This document shows positions 32,584 to 42,285 of a DNA stretch of 64,000 bases, piece by piece; within the stretch, counting starts at the first letter, position 1, and the number at the start of each line of letters is the position of its first letter. The notes beneath the pieces are model-generated. The model ran no database searches and was not told the origin of the DNA. It saw only the letters and a list, made by a program, of their open reading frames with translations. The position numbers and the translations under genes were made by a program. The DNA comes from Actinomadura macra NBRC 14102 (GTDB lineage: Bacteria > Actinomycetota > Actinomycetes > Streptosporangiales > Streptosporangiaceae): NCBI RefSeq assembly GCF_001552215.1, contig NZ_BCQT01000018.1, positions 310,001-374,000 of the forward strand, read 5' to 3'.

Positions 32584-34218
32584 TCACGGCGTGCCCGCTG
32601 GCGCCGGTTCCGGCGCCAGCGGGCGGATGTCGCCTTCGAGCGTCCCGTCGCAGAACGCCTGCCACATCACCCGGCGCCGGGGCTTGCCGCTGGAGGTGAC
32701 GGCCAGCCCGGCCCGCGGCACGGTCACCGCGACCAGGTCCGCGCCCTCGATCTGCTCGGCCAGCACCCGGCGTGCGATCGCCGGCCACTCCGGCCTGGGC
32801 GCCGCGAGGACGACGGCGGCCGTCGGCCTGCCGTCCCGGATCCCCAGCAGCGCGGCCGCCCGGCGTTCGGGGATGCCCAGCTCGCAGAAGCGCGCCTCCA
32901 GGCTCTCCGCGAACACCATGCGGCCGCGGACCTTGAGGCCGTCGCCCAGCCGGCCCAGCACGAACAACTGCCCGTCCCGGACGAAGCCGGCATCCCCGGT
33001 GTACAGCAGGCCGTCCTGGATGCTGGTGCCGGACGCGGTCCCGGAGTCGCCGACATAGCCCGTGGCCAGCGACTCCCCGCCGACGACGATCTGCCCGACC
33101 TCACCGTCGGGTGCCGGCCCGCCCCGCGCGTTGACGACCCGGACGGGAGTCCCGCCGATCGGACGCCCGCAGCCGACGAGCGGTGTCGACGCCCCGTCCG
33201 GCGCCGCCGTCGACCACGTCTCCTCCAGCGGCAGCATCGTGACCGCGAGCGTCGCCTCGGCGGAGCCGTACGCGGGTGTCAGCGCCCGCCGGTCGAGGCC
33301 GTTCGGCCCGAGCAGCCGCTCGAACTCCACCAGGACCCGCGGGTCGATCCGCTCCGCGCCGAGGATGACCGCGCGCAGCGAGTCGAACCGCAGGCCCGCC
33401 AGCTGCTCGGGACGGATCCGCCGCAGGATGTACGCCAGGCCGAAGTTCGGCATCGGGGCGAACCGGATCCGCTGGTCGCTGATACAGGACAGGTAGCGCA
33501 GCGGCGTGCGGATGAAGTCCTCGGGCTGCATCAGCCAGCCGTCGCACCCCGTGACGACACTGGTGATCAGGCCACCGATGAGGCCCATGTCGTGATGCAC
33601 GGGCATCCAGTTGATGATGGGGCCGTCAGGGGTCAGCAGCAGGTGGCGGCGGATGGCGTTCACGTTGGCGGCCAGGGCATCGGGGGAGATCCGCACACCC
33701 CGCGAGAAGCCGCTGGATCCGGAGGTGAACTGGAGCAGCGCCGTCTCGGCACGGCCCGTCGGCCACTCCGGCGCCCGTCCCGCGACCAGGTCGTCGAACC
33801 GGACGGGCGCGGCGAGCCCGGCCGCGTCCGCGATCGGCGCCACCCTCGCCAGATCACCGTCGTCACCGACGACGATCAGTGCGGGACGCGCGATTCCAAG
33901 AACGTGCGAGAGATGTCTTTCGTAGTCGTCCCCGCGCTGGAACGCGAACGGCGGCGCGATCGAGGTGACGGTCGCGCCGGCGGCGAGAGCCCCGAACATG
34001 CCCGCGACGAAACCGGGCCCGCACCGCTGGACGATGGCGACGACGTCGCCGTTCCGCAGCCCTCGCTCGGCGCAGGCGGAGACGACCCGCAGGGACAGAT
34101 TCCACAGGCGCGTGTACGGCCAGAAATCCCAGGTGCCATCAGGCTGTGCGAAATGCAGGCCACGGTCGGGAGCCGGGTCGTCGAGCCATTGCAACAGAGT
34201 CCTGTCCGGAATCCGCAC
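32584..34218 (-). CDS. Fatty acyl-AMP ligase (FAAL), lipopeptide starter activation
   Basis: A 544-residue acyl-adenylate-forming enzyme. It has LLQFTSGSSGFSRGV (P-loop A3), the FAAL hallmark NWMPVHHDMGLIGGL, LTPAYGSAEATLA, and LLYTGDAGFV...GRLGDGLKVRGR. These favour a fatty acyl-AMP ligase, which passes the acyl chain to an ACP, over a CoA ligase. GTG 34218 is chosen because AAAGGAAGG lies six bases before it; longer frames have no site. It diverges from the second NRPS, whose first C domain probably accepts the acyl chain. A strong stem-loop covers its last codons. Confidence 0.88.
   Translation of the reverse strand: MRIPDRTLLQWLDDPAPDRGLHFAQPDGTWDFWPYTRLWNLSLRVVSACAERGLRNGDVVAIVQRCGPGFVAGMFGALAAGATVTSIAPPFAFQRGDDYERHLSHVLGIARPALIVVGDDGDLARVAPIADAAGLAAPVRFDDLVAGRAPEWPTGRAETALLQFTSGSSGFSRGVRISPDALAANVNAIRRHLLLTPDGPIINWMPVHHDMGLIGGLITSVVTGCDGWLMQPEDFIRTPLRYLSCISDQRIRFAPMPNFGLAYILRRIRPEQLAGLRFDSLRAVILGAERIDPRVLVEFERLLGPNGLDRRALTPAYGSAEATLAVTMLPLEETWSTAAPDGASTPLVGCGRPIGGTPVRVVNARGGPAPDGEVGQIVVGGESLATGYVGDSGTASGTSIQDGLLYTGDAGFVRDGQLFVLGRLGDGLKVRGRMVFAESLEARFCELGIPERRAAALLGIRDGRPTAAVVLAAPRPEWPAIARRVLAEQIEGADLVAVTVPRAGLAVTSSGKPRRRVMWQAFCDGTLEGDIRPLAPEPAPAGTP
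32593..32624. repeat. Perfect 15-bp stem-loop at FAAL 3' end
   Basis: GCCCGCTGGCGCCGG (32593-32607) is the reverse complement of 32610-32624, with a 2-base loop. It lies inside the last codons of the FAAL gene, encoding an Ala/Pro-rich tail, just before the stop and 52 bases before the ACP start. It could lower read-through into the ACP gene or stabilise the mRNA; the role is inferred. Confidence 0.6.
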
Positions 34219-34449
34219 GTCCGGCCTTCCTTTCTTCACACTGCTGAGAAGGGAGACATCTGGCAATGATGGGCACCCGCGGCCATGGGCATCCAGGCAG
34301 CGGCCCGGCAACTCCGTCCGATGCCCGCGGCAATCGGCCTCTCGAATTTCCGGGCCTCTTGCCTGTCGGCGCCCTTTCGCACGGGCCCACACTGGCAACC
34401 GGCCGACGCGGACCGCACCGTCCTTCCTCGCTGAAAGGCACCCGAATCG
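34219..34449. promoter_or_regulatory. Divergent promoter region, FAAL operon and second NRPS
   Basis: A 231-base gap between divergent starts. It must hold promoters in both directions. A GAAAGG ribosome binding site for the NRPS is at 34433-34438. I found no convincing -35/-10 pair or palindrome. Confidence 0.5.
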
Positions 34450-37400
34450 ATGAGCATGTCCACCGCCGCCCCCGTATGCCTTCCGCTGACCGCGGCCCAG
34501 CTCGGAGTGTGGCTCGCTCAGCGGATCGATCCGGCCTCACGCGCCTACGAGCTGGTCCAATGCGTCGACATCCACGGCCCCGTCGACACCGCCGCCTTCG
34601 AGGACGCCCTCCGGCAGGCCGAGCGCGAATGCGGCGCGTTCGACGTCCGCATGGGCGAGGACGAGGGCGGGCCGTACCAGCGACTCGACGGGCCGTCCCC
34701 CGGCCCGGTGCCGGTGGTGGACCTCAGCGGCGACCCCGAACCGTCGGCCGCCGCCGACCGCTGGATGGCCGGCGACCGCGCCGTCCCCTTCGACATCCTG
34801 CGGGACCGGCTGTCCAGGGACGTGCTGTTCAGGCTCGCCGCGGACCACTACCGCTGGTACAGCCGTAGCCATCACCTGGTCGTCGACGGTTTCGGCGGTG
34901 CGCTCTACCACCGCCGGATGGCCGCGCTGTACACCGCGGCGGTCCTCGGCGCCGAACCGTCCGCGGGCACCCGGCTCGGCGGGCTCACCGACCTCCTCCG
35001 GGCGGAGGCGGACTACCGGGCCTCCGACCAGTTCGAGCGGGACCGCGACTACTGGACCCGGCGCTTTGCGGACCTGCCGGAGGCCGTCAGCCTGGGCGGT
35101 CACGTGGCGAGTCCGCCGCACGCCCCGCCGTTCTGGCGGGAGACCGCCGGCCTGTCCGCCGACGCATTCGGCGCGTTGACCCGGGCGGCGCGCGCCGAGC
35201 GGACGACCTGGACCGTGCTCGTCATCGCCGCCGTGGGCGCCTACCTGCACCGGATGACCGGGGCCACCGACCTGGCCGTCGGGATCCCGGTGACCGCGCG
35301 GCGCGGCGACATGCTGGCCAGCCCTGGAATGGTCTCCAACGAACTGCCGCTACGCCTGTCGATCCGTCCGGAGACGACGAAGGGCGACCTACTCCGCCAG
35401 GTCTCGGCGAACCTGACGGATCTGCTGCGGCACCAGCGCTTCCCGTACGACGACCTGCGCCGCGAGCTGCGGCTGACGGGGGACGGCGGGCACCTGTTCG
35501 GAGTCTCGGTCAACATCATGCCGCTCGACGGCGGCCTGGAGTTCGCCGGTCACCGCGCGACGGTCCGCACCGTCCACAACGGGCCCGTCAGAGACCTCGC
35601 CCTCACGATCACGGCGGACGGCGCGTCCGCGGGGCTGGTCATCGACTTCGACGCGCCCTCCGGCGGGTACGATCCCGCGGACCTCGCGGGGCACCGCGCC
35701 CGCTTCCTCGACCTGCTCGACGGCCTCGCGGCGGCCGACCCGGAAGAGCGGATCGGCCGGTTCGCGATGGTGACCGCCGCGGACCGGGACGTGATCGTCG
35801 AGGAGTGGGGCCGAGGCGCCCGCCCGGCCGGTGACACGGCGCCGTCGATCCACGAGCAGTTCGCCCGCCAGGCCGTCCGGACGCCCGATGCCGTGGCGGT
35901 GATCTCCGGCGACCGGGAGCTGACGTATGCGGAACTGGACGCCCGCTCCGACGAACTCGCCCACCGCCTGCGCCGGCTCGGCGTGGGGCCGGAGGACGTC
36001 GTGGCCGTGCTCCAGGAGCGGACGGCCGATCTGGTCGTGACCCTGCTCGCGGTGCTGAAGGCGGGCGCCGCCTACCTGCCGCTGGAGCGCCGCTTCCCCG
36101 CGGCCCGGGTGCGGGGCATTATGCGCGACGCGGCGGTCGCCGTGCTGCTGACCGACCGGCCCTCGGGCGGCGAGGAGTTCGCGGACGTCGCCGTCGTGGT
36201 CGACGTTCAGGATGACGAGCCGACATACATCGACGGCCCCCTGGTGACCGCGAATGGCCGTGACGCCCTCGCGTATGTGATGTGGACGTCGGGGTCGAGT
36301 GGTGGACCGAAGGGCGTGGGGGTGTCGCATGGTGCGGTGTTGGAGTTGGTGGGGGATGGGTGTTGGTCTGGTGGGGATTTTGGTCGGGTGTTGTTGCATT
36401 CGGCGCAGGCGTTTGATGCGACGGTTTTTGAGTTGTGGGTGCCGTTGTTGAGTGGTGGTGCGGTGGTGGTGTGTCCGGGGGATGTGGATGTGGTCTCACT
36501 CAGGCGTCTGGTCGAGGAGTTCGGTGTGACGGCGGTGTGGTTGACGGCGGGTTTGTTTAATTTGGTGGCTGCGGAGGATCCGGGGTGTGTGGCGGGGTTG
36601 CGTCAGGTGTGGACGGGTGGGGATGTGGTGTCGTCGGTGGCGGTTCGTCGGGTGTTGGAGGCGTGTCCGGGTTTGGTGGTGGTGGATGGTTATGGTCCGA
36701 CGGAGACGACGGTGTTCGCGTCCCGTCATGTGATGGCATCGGTGGCGGAGGTTGGGGATGTGGTGCCGATTGGTGTTCCGATGGATGGGGCGCATCTGTA
36801 TGTGTTGGATTCGGGGTTGTGTGTTGTTCCGGCGGGTGTGGTGGGTGAGTTGTACATCGCTGGCGGTGGTGTGGCTCGTGGGTATGTGGGTCGTCCGGGT
36901 TTGTCGTCGGGGCGTTTTGTGGCTGATCCGTTCGGGGTTGCGGGGGCTCGGATGTATCGGACGGGTGATCTGGTGCGGTGGGATGCGGGGGGCCGGTTGG
37001 TGTTCGCTGGCCGCGCTGATGATCAGGTAAAGGTCCGCGGTTTTCGGATCGAGCCGGCCGAGATCGAGGCCGCGTTGGCTGTACATGGTTCGGTGGGGCA
37101 GGCCGCGGTGATCGTCCGTCAGGATCAGCCCGGAACCAAACGACTGGTCGCCTACATCGTCCCGGCCGACGGTACGGAGGGCATGGACGCGAACGTCCTA
37201 CGCGAACACCTCGTCCCGCTCCTGCCCGACTACATGCTGCCCGTGGCATTCGTGCAGATCGAGGCACTGCCGACGACCGCGAACGGCAAGGTGGACCGGC
37301 GTGCCCTGCCCGCTCCGGAGTACACCGGCGCCGCGGACCACCGTGCACCGCGCGGCCCTCGCGAGACCGTGCTGTGCCGCCTGTTCGCCGACGTCCTCGG

Positions 37401-40400
37401 AACGGAGCGAGTCGGTGCCGATGACGGCTTCTTCGAGTTGGGCGGAGACTCCATCACCGCGATCCAACTCGTCGCCCGCGTGCGACGCAGCGGATGGGAG
37501 ATCACTCCCCGCGACGTGTACGCCCACCGTACGGCCGCGGCGCTCGCCGAGGTCGCCCGGCAGGTCACCGACGCCGAGCCCGTCGAACCGCCGCCGCTGG
37601 ACCTCGACGAGGACGAACTCGCGTACCTGGCCGCCTCCGCCATCGGCAGGGCTGAGGAGTACCTCCCGCTGTCGCCGTTGCAGGAAGGACTGCTGTTCCA
37701 CGCCCTGTACGACGCCAACGGCGTCGACTTCTACAACGTGCAGGTCGCCTGCGAACTGACGGGACGGCTGGACGCGGAACTCCTGCGGACCTCATGCCGA
37801 CGCCTGGCCGACCGGCACCCCGCCCTGCGCGCCGGGTTCGTGCAGCGGCGGTCGGGGCAGACCGTCCAGGCGATCAGCGGCAGCGCCGACGTGCCGTGGA
37901 CCGAAGTGGATCTCGCCGACCTGGACGAGGCGGCCCGCGCCGTCCGGGCGGCGGAGGTGATGGCGGCCGAACGGACCCGCCGGTTCGCGATGGACCGGCC
38001 ACCGCTGGTCCGCTTCGTCCTGATACGGCTGGCCGCGGACCGCCACGTACTGGCCTTCACGCACCATCACATCCTCTTGGACGGCTGGTCGCTCGTTCAG
38101 GTGCTCCAGGACCTGTTCGACCTGTACGCGCAGGCCACGGGTGGCGCGGAGCTCGCCGAGCCGGTGCCCTACCGCCGTTACCTCGCCTGGCTCGCGGCAC
38201 GGGACGTCGCTCTCGCCGAGGCGGCCTGGCTCGACGCGCTCGCCGGCGTCGAGGAGCCCACCGTCCTCGGCGCGCCGGCGTCGGACCCCGTCGCCATGCC
38301 GGAACTTCTGGTGGCGGAGCTGACGGAGGAATCCACCGCCGCACTGGTCGCGTCGGCCCGCGCCATGGGAGTCACGGTGAACACCCTGGTCCAGGTCGCG
38401 TGGGCCTTCTTCCTCGCCATGCTGACCGGGCGGCGGGACGTGCTCTTCGGCACGACGGTGAGCGGGCGCCCACCGGAACTGCCCGGGATCGAGTCCATGG
38501 TCGGCCTGCTCATGAACACGGTGCCGATCCGCGTCCGCATGACCCAGGCCGAAACGCTCCGCGAACTGCTGACACGCGTCCAGGACGAGCAGATGGCGCT
38601 GTTGCCCCACCAGCACCTCGGACTGGCCGACATCCAGCGCGCGGCCGGTGTCGGCGAGCTGTTCGACACCACGATCGTTTACGAGAACGTCCCCGTAGGC
38701 GACGCCCTCGCCCGGACCACCGTCACCGACGACCTACAGGTCACGGTCGGCCGCTCCAAAGCCGTCGTGGCAGCCACCCACTACCCCCTCAGCCTGACGG
38801 TGTTCCCGGGCGAGCGGCTCCGGCTCGAACTGAACCATCGGGCGGGCCTGCTGACTCAGGCGACCGTCGAGATGATCCCGGCGAGACTCCGGCACCTGCT
38901 GGAGTCCTTCGCCGGGAATGAGGACATGCCCGTGTCCCGGTTCGGGACCGTCTCTGAGAACGAGCGCGACCTCTTGCTGCGGGACTGGGGACGCGGAGCA
39001 CCGTGCACCGCGTCCGGGTCGTCGATACCGGAGCAGTTCGCCCGGCAGGCGGCCTCCTCACCGGACGCGGTGGCCGTCATATGCGAGGACACGTCACTGA
39101 CGTTCGCCGAACTGGACTCCAGATCGGAGCGGCTGGCCGAGCAGCTGGTCGGGCTAGGCGTCCGGCCCGAGGACAGGGTCGCGATCCTCCAGTCCCGCTC
39201 GGCGGACGAGGTGGTCTCGCTCCTGGCCGTGCTCAAGGCCGGCGGCGCCTACATGCCCTTGGACGCACGGTTCCCAGAAGCGATGCTGCGCGAGGTGATG
39301 CGCGACACCGGAGCGCGGATCGTCCTGACCGACGCAACCTTCGCAGGCATCACCCTCGGACCGGACATCGCGGTGGTGCCGATCGGCGCCCTCGACCTCA
39401 CCGGCCGGCCCGTCCCCTCCCGTCTCCCGACGGTGACAGGTGGCGATGCTCTCGCGTATGTGATGTGGACGTCGGGGTCGAGTGGTGGGCCGAAGGGTGT
39501 GGGGGTTTCGCATGGTGCGGTGTTGGAGTTGGTGGGGGATGGGTGTTGGTCTGGTGGGGATTTTGGTCGGGTGTTGTTGCATTCGGCGCAGGCGTTTGAT
39601 GCGACGGTTTTTGAGTTGTGGGTGCCGTTGTTGAGTGGTGGTGCGGTGGTGGTGTGTCCGGGTGATGTCGATGTGGTTTTGCTGAGGCGGCTGGTGGAGG
39701 AGTTCGGTGTGACGGCGGTGTGGTTGACGGCGGGTTTGTTTAATTTGGTGGCTGCGGAGGATCCGGGGTGTGTGGCGGGGTTGCGTCAGGTGTGGACGGG
39801 TGGGGATGTGGTGTCGTCGGTGGCGGTTCGTCGGGTGTTGGAGGCGTGTCCGGGTTTGGTGGTGGTGGATGGTTATGGTCCGACGGAGACGACGGTGTTC
39901 GCCTCTCGTCATGTGATGGCATCGGTGGCAGAGGTTGCGGATGTGGTGCCGATTGGTGGCCCGATGAATGGGACGCATCTCTACGTATTGGATTCGGGGT
40001 TGTGTGTTGTTCCGCCGGGTGTGGTGGGTGAGTTGTACATCGCTGGCCGTGGTGTGGCTCGTGGGTATGTGGGTCGTCCGGGTTTGTCGTCGGGGCGTTT
40101 TGTGGCTGATCCGTTCGGGGTTGCGGGGGCTCGGATGTATCGGACGGGTGATCTGGTGCGGTGGGATGCGGGGGGCCGGTTGGTGTTCGCTGGCCGCGCT
40201 GATGATCAGGTAAAGGTCCGCGGTTTCCGGATCGAGCCGGCCGAGATCGAGGCCGCGTTGGCTGTACATGGTTCGGTGGGGCAGGCGGCGGTGATCGTTC
40301 GTCAGGATCAGCCGGGCACCAAACGACTGGTCGCCTACATCGTCCCGGCCCACGACGGCTTGGACGTCTCCGAGGTTCGCGACCACGTCGCCGCCGTCCT

Positions 40401-40848
40401 GCCGGACTTCATGGTCCCCTCGGCGTTCGTCCTGCTGGACGCGATTCCAGTGACCGCCAACGGAAAAGTGGACCGCAGCGCTCTCCCGGTGCCCGAAACG
40501 GCCCTCTCCGCGGAGTTCCGCGCGCCAAGAAGCGCGGCCGAAGAAATCTTCTGCCGCCTCTATGAGGAAACCCTGGCACGAGACCATGTCGGGATCGACG
40601 ACGACTTCTTCGAAGCCGGCGGGGACTCCATCATCGCGATCCAGCTCGTCGCCCGCGCACGGGCGCAAGGTCTGGCGATCACACCACGCGACATCTTCGA
40701 ACAACGCACCGTGTCGCGCCTGGCCGCCGAAGCCCAACCCGTCGCCCCCGATACCCCGCCGGAGCCGGCGCCGACACTGCTCACCCTGACCCCGGACGAA
40801 CTCGACGACCTAGAACGCGCCCTGCGCCCCCACAACGAGAAGGCGTGA
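34450..40848 (+). CDS. Nonribosomal peptide synthetase, C-A-T-C-A-T (probable lipoinitiation subunit)
   Basis: A 2132-residue NRPS. Approximate residues: C1 10-430 with SHHLVVDGFG about 140, A1 467-955, T1 about 996 (LGGDSITAI), C2 1071-1490 with HHILLDG, A2 1525-2013, T2 about 2055 (AGGDSIIAI), then a short tail. C1 begins LPLTAAQLGVWLAQ, unlike the LSPLQEGLLFH start of C2 and of the other NRPS, and probably joins the fatty acyl chain to the first residue. Both A domains give the same hand-read pocket D-A-F-W-V-T-G-V-F-K, close to a Val code. No TE or E domain is present. A 900-base near-identical block links the two A domains. It probably acts upstream of the 3729-residue synthetase. Confidence 0.95.
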   Translation: MSMSTAAPVCLPLTAAQLGVWLAQRIDPASRAYELVQCVDIHGPVDTAAFEDALRQAERECGAFDVRMGEDEGGPYQRLDGPSPGPVPVVDLSGDPEPSAAADRWMAGDRAVPFDILRDRLSRDVLFRLAADHYRWYSRSHHLVVDGFGGALYHRRMAALYTAAVLGAEPSAGTRLGGLTDLLRAEADYRASDQFERDRDYWTRRFADLPEAVSLGGHVASPPHAPPFWRETAGLSADAFGALTRAARAERTTWTVLVIAAVGAYLHRMTGATDLAVGIPVTARRGDMLASPGMVSNELPLRLSIRPETTKGDLLRQVSANLTDLLRHQRFPYDDLRRELRLTGDGGHLFGVSVNIMPLDGGLEFAGHRATVRTVHNGPVRDLALTITADGASAGLVIDFDAPSGGYDPADLAGHRARFLDLLDGLAAADPEERIGRFAMVTAADRDVIVEEWGRGARPAGDTAPSIHEQFARQAVRTPDAVAVISGDRELTYAELDARSDELAHRLRRLGVGPEDVVAVLQERTADLVVTLLAVLKAGAAYLPLERRFPAARVRGIMRDAAVAVLLTDRPSGGEEFADVAVVVDVQDDEPTYIDGPLVTANGRDALAYVMWTSGSSGGPKGVGVSHGAVLELVGDGCWSGGDFGRVLLHSAQAFDATVFELWVPLLSGGAVVVCPGDVDVVSLRRLVEEFGVTAVWLTAGLFNLVAAEDPGCVAGLRQVWTGGDVVSSVAVRRVLEACPGLVVVDGYGPTETTVFASRHVMASVAEVGDVVPIGVPMDGAHLYVLDSGLCVVPAGVVGELYIAGGGVARGYVGRPGLSSGRFVADPFGVAGARMYRTGDLVRWDAGGRLVFAGRADDQVKVRGFRIEPAEIEAALAVHGSVGQAAVIVRQDQPGTKRLVAYIVPADGTEGMDANVLREHLVPLLPDYMLPVAFVQIEALPTTANGKVDRRALPAPEYTGAADHRAPRGPRETVLCRLFADVLGTERVGADDGFFELGGDSITAIQLVARVRRSGWEITPRDVYAHRTAAALAEVARQVTDAEPVEPPPLDLDEDELAYLAASAIGRAEEYLPLSPLQEGLLFHALYDANGVDFYNVQVACELTGRLDAELLRTSCRRLADRHPALRAGFVQRRSGQTVQAISGSADVPWTEVDLADLDEAARAVRAAEVMAAERTRRFAMDRPPLVRFVLIRLAADRHVLAFTHHHILLDGWSLVQVLQDLFDLYAQATGGAELAEPVPYRRYLAWLAARDVALAEAAWLDALAGVEEPTVLGAPASDPVAMPELLVAELTEESTAALVASARAMGVTVNTLVQVAWAFFLAMLTGRRDVLFGTTVSGRPPELPGIESMVGLLMNTVPIRVRMTQAETLRELLTRVQDEQMALLPHQHLGLADIQRAAGVGELFDTTIVYENVPVGDALARTTVTDDLQVTVGRSKAVVAATHYPLSLTVFPGERLRLELNHRAGLLTQATVEMIPARLRHLLESFAGNEDMPVSRFGTVSENERDLLLRDWGRGAPCTASGSSIPEQFARQAASSPDAVAVICEDTSLTFAELDSRSERLAEQLVGLGVRPEDRVAILQSRSADEVVSLLAVLKAGGAYMPLDARFPEAMLREVMRDTGARIVLTDATFAGITLGPDIAVVPIGALDLTGRPVPSRLPTVTGGDALAYVMWTSGSSGGPKGVGVSHGAVLELVGDGCWSGGDFGRVLLHSAQAFDATVFELWVPLLSGGAVVVCPGDVDVVLLRRLVEEFGVTAVWLTAGLFNLVAAEDPGCVAGLRQVWTGGDVVSSVAVRRVLEACPGLVVVDGYGPTETTVFASRHVMASVAEVADVVPIGGPMNGTHLYVLDSGLCVVPPGVVGELYIAGRGVARGYVGRPGLSSGRFVADPFGVAGARMYRTGDLVRWDAGGRLVFAGRADDQVKVRGFRIEPAEIEAALAVHGSVGQAAVIVRQDQPGTKRLVAYIVPAHDGLDVSEVRDHVAAVLPDFMVPSAFVLLDAIPVTANGKVDRSALPVPETALSAEFRAPRSAAEEIFCRLYEETLARDHVGIDDDFFEAGGDSIIAIQLVARARAQGLAITPRDIFEQRTVSRLAAEAQPVAPDTPPEPAPTLLTLTPDELDDLERALRPHNEKA
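36268..37167 (+). repeat. 900-bp A-domain core repeat, copy 1
   Basis: This block runs from AYVMWTSGSSGGPKG to LVAYIVPA and includes all the substrate-pocket residues except the final lysine. It is nearly identical to 39451-40350. Its codons are G/T-rich (gtg, ttg, ggt, gtt) and depleted of C, in sharp contrast to the neighbouring C-rich NRPS sequence; even its antisense frames become His/Pro/Thr-rich as a result. Confidence 0.92.
39451..40350 (+). repeat. 900-bp A-domain core repeat, copy 2
   Basis: Second copy of the A-core block, offset by 3183 bases (1061 codons, in frame). Visible differences include the DVDVVLLRRL stretch and GGPMNGTH in place of GVPMDGAH. Confidence 0.92.
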
Positions 40849-40927
40849 CGATCACCGATCCCCATTCCATCGCGGCGGCCATACCGTCTCGTCGCTAGCC
40901 TCGCCCCGAAGCAGGGGTGACAACCCG

Positions 40928-40978
40928 GACACGTCGACGCCCCACCGGTCGCGATGATCGGCGGGGCGTCGACGTGTC
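40928..40978. terminator. Strong stem-loop terminator between convergent genes
   Basis: A perfect 16-bp inverted repeat (40928-40943 with 40963-40978) with a 19-base loop. It lies between the NRPS stop (40848) and the end of the convergent XRE regulator gene (40984), so it can terminate both. Confidence 0.88.
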
Positions 40979-40983
40979 AAGGG

Positions 40984-42285
40984 TCAGACCCCGGCTGTAA
41001 GCGCATGCAACTCCCGGACGGCTGGTCGGTCCCGCTGCTCGACCGGGACCGCACCCAGGACGTGCTTCGCCGTCTCGGTGATCATGTGACTCTTCTGGGC
41101 CGACGGTAGCGCGGCGAGGATCTCCGTCGCCTGCTGGGCGCCGCGGTCGATCCCACCGTTGACCACGGTGCACAGTGCCTCGTGAAGTCGGACGTTCACC
41201 GGGTACTGATAGCCACCACCAGCATTGGCCAGCATCCACTCACGTTCTTCGTCGGCCTTCTCCTCCCGTCCGGCGCCTGCATGAACCCAGCTCGCCGAGA
41301 AGTGCACTCGCCTCGCGCTCCACAGAGTCGGAAGGAGGCCCGGCTCGGTTCTGCCGCCGGGAAAGTCGGTGAGGACGTGCAGTGCTTCCTCGGCCTCGTT
41401 GTGCCTGCCTTGTAATGTGAGCGCCGTGGCTCGCGTCCCGGCAAGGTTGGCCTTCCAGTAGGCCGGCGTCATCCCGGGGAGCCGCTCGGCGGCGTCGGTC
41501 AGGTGTATAACGGTCGCCGGGTCGCGTTGCCCATAGAGCCCGAACTGTGCTTCGTCGCAGCGGATCATCAGGCGCAGATCCAGATCGCCCGTAGCGTCGG
41601 CGACCGTCTTGGCAGTCCGCCACCAATGGATGGCCCAGTGATCGCCGAGCCGGGAAAGTGCAGCGGCGAACAGCATGGAAAGCGCGGCCGCGATCCGATT
41701 CAGCTCCGTCCCTTCGCCGGGTACGGCGTTCTGTAGCTGACGCTGAACTGCGACCAGATCCACCATCAAACCGTCGCGGACCTGCGCAGGCGGGCGGGTC
41801 AGGAGTGCGTGCTGGTGGTCTGAGAGTGTCAGGTGCCAGCCATCGAGGTCACGGGGTTCGGTGTTGAAGGCGAGGGCGAGTAGCTGACGGACCGGTTCCC
41901 CTGTCACGCCGAACGCGTTAGCGCTGATCCCCAGCGCGGCGAGTTGCAGTAATACGCGACGCTCCATGTTGTCCTCCCACAGGAGTGGAGGTGCCTGGAT
42001 GTCCACGCTAGCGCCCGGTATGACCGATGCGTTCTCGGTGCCGAACAGTTCCTCGCGGGGGATGCCGTAGACGATGGCGTAAGCCCTGGCCCACGCGACA
42101 GGAAACGTGTGCCCCTTTTCGTGTCGGGTGATCTGTGCGGCGAGGCTCTTGACCTTGTCGCCGGGGTGCTCGTTGATGTTGATCGCCTCGCGTAACCGGC
42201 GGGCGGCCTCGAAGGGACCCCACCCGCGCGCCTCACGCTCGGCCTGGAGACGAACCGCCCATGCCGGACGCTGCTGGTCGGTCAT
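40984..42285 (-). CDS. XRE-family HTH regulator with TPR-like domain (whiJ-type neighbourhood)
   Basis: A 433-residue protein. Residues about 8-80 are an HTH region (WAVRLQAEREARGWGPFEAARRLREAI...ITRHEKG). The remaining 350 residues are Ala/Leu-rich helices of tetratricopeptide type, suited to peptide or protein binding. ATG 42285 has GAAGGG a few bases upstream and is preferred over the longer frame. It diverges from three small overlapping genes at 42537-43586. Actinomycetes carry many such pairs of an XRE/TPR regulator next to small proteins, some affecting development and antibiotic production. Its direct target is unknown. Confidence 0.85.
   Translation of the reverse strand: MTDQQRPAWAVRLQAEREARGWGPFEAARRLREAININEHPGDKVKSLAAQITRHEKGHTFPVAWARAYAIVYGIPREELFGTENASVIPGASVDIQAPPLLWEDNMERRVLLQLAALGISANAFGVTGEPVRQLLALAFNTEPRDLDGWHLTLSDHQHALLTRPPAQVRDGLMVDLVAVQRQLQNAVPGEGTELNRIAAALSMLFAAALSRLGDHWAIHWWRTAKTVADATGDLDLRLMIRCDEAQFGLYGQRDPATVIHLTDAAERLPGMTPAYWKANLAGTRATALTLQGRHNEAEEALHVLTDFPGGRTEPGLLPTLWSARRVHFSASWVHAGAGREEKADEEREWMLANAGGGYQYPVNVRLHEALCTVVNGGIDRGAQQATEILAALPSAQKSHMITETAKHVLGAVPVEQRDRPAVRELHALTAGV

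Noticed and set aside
36119..37348. Minus-strand ORFs extremely rich in His, Thr and Pro, repeated at 39154-40737
   Set aside because: They are antisense reading frames of the G/T-rich A-domain core blocks; the odd composition comes from the sense-strand codons and the copies match the repeat exactly.
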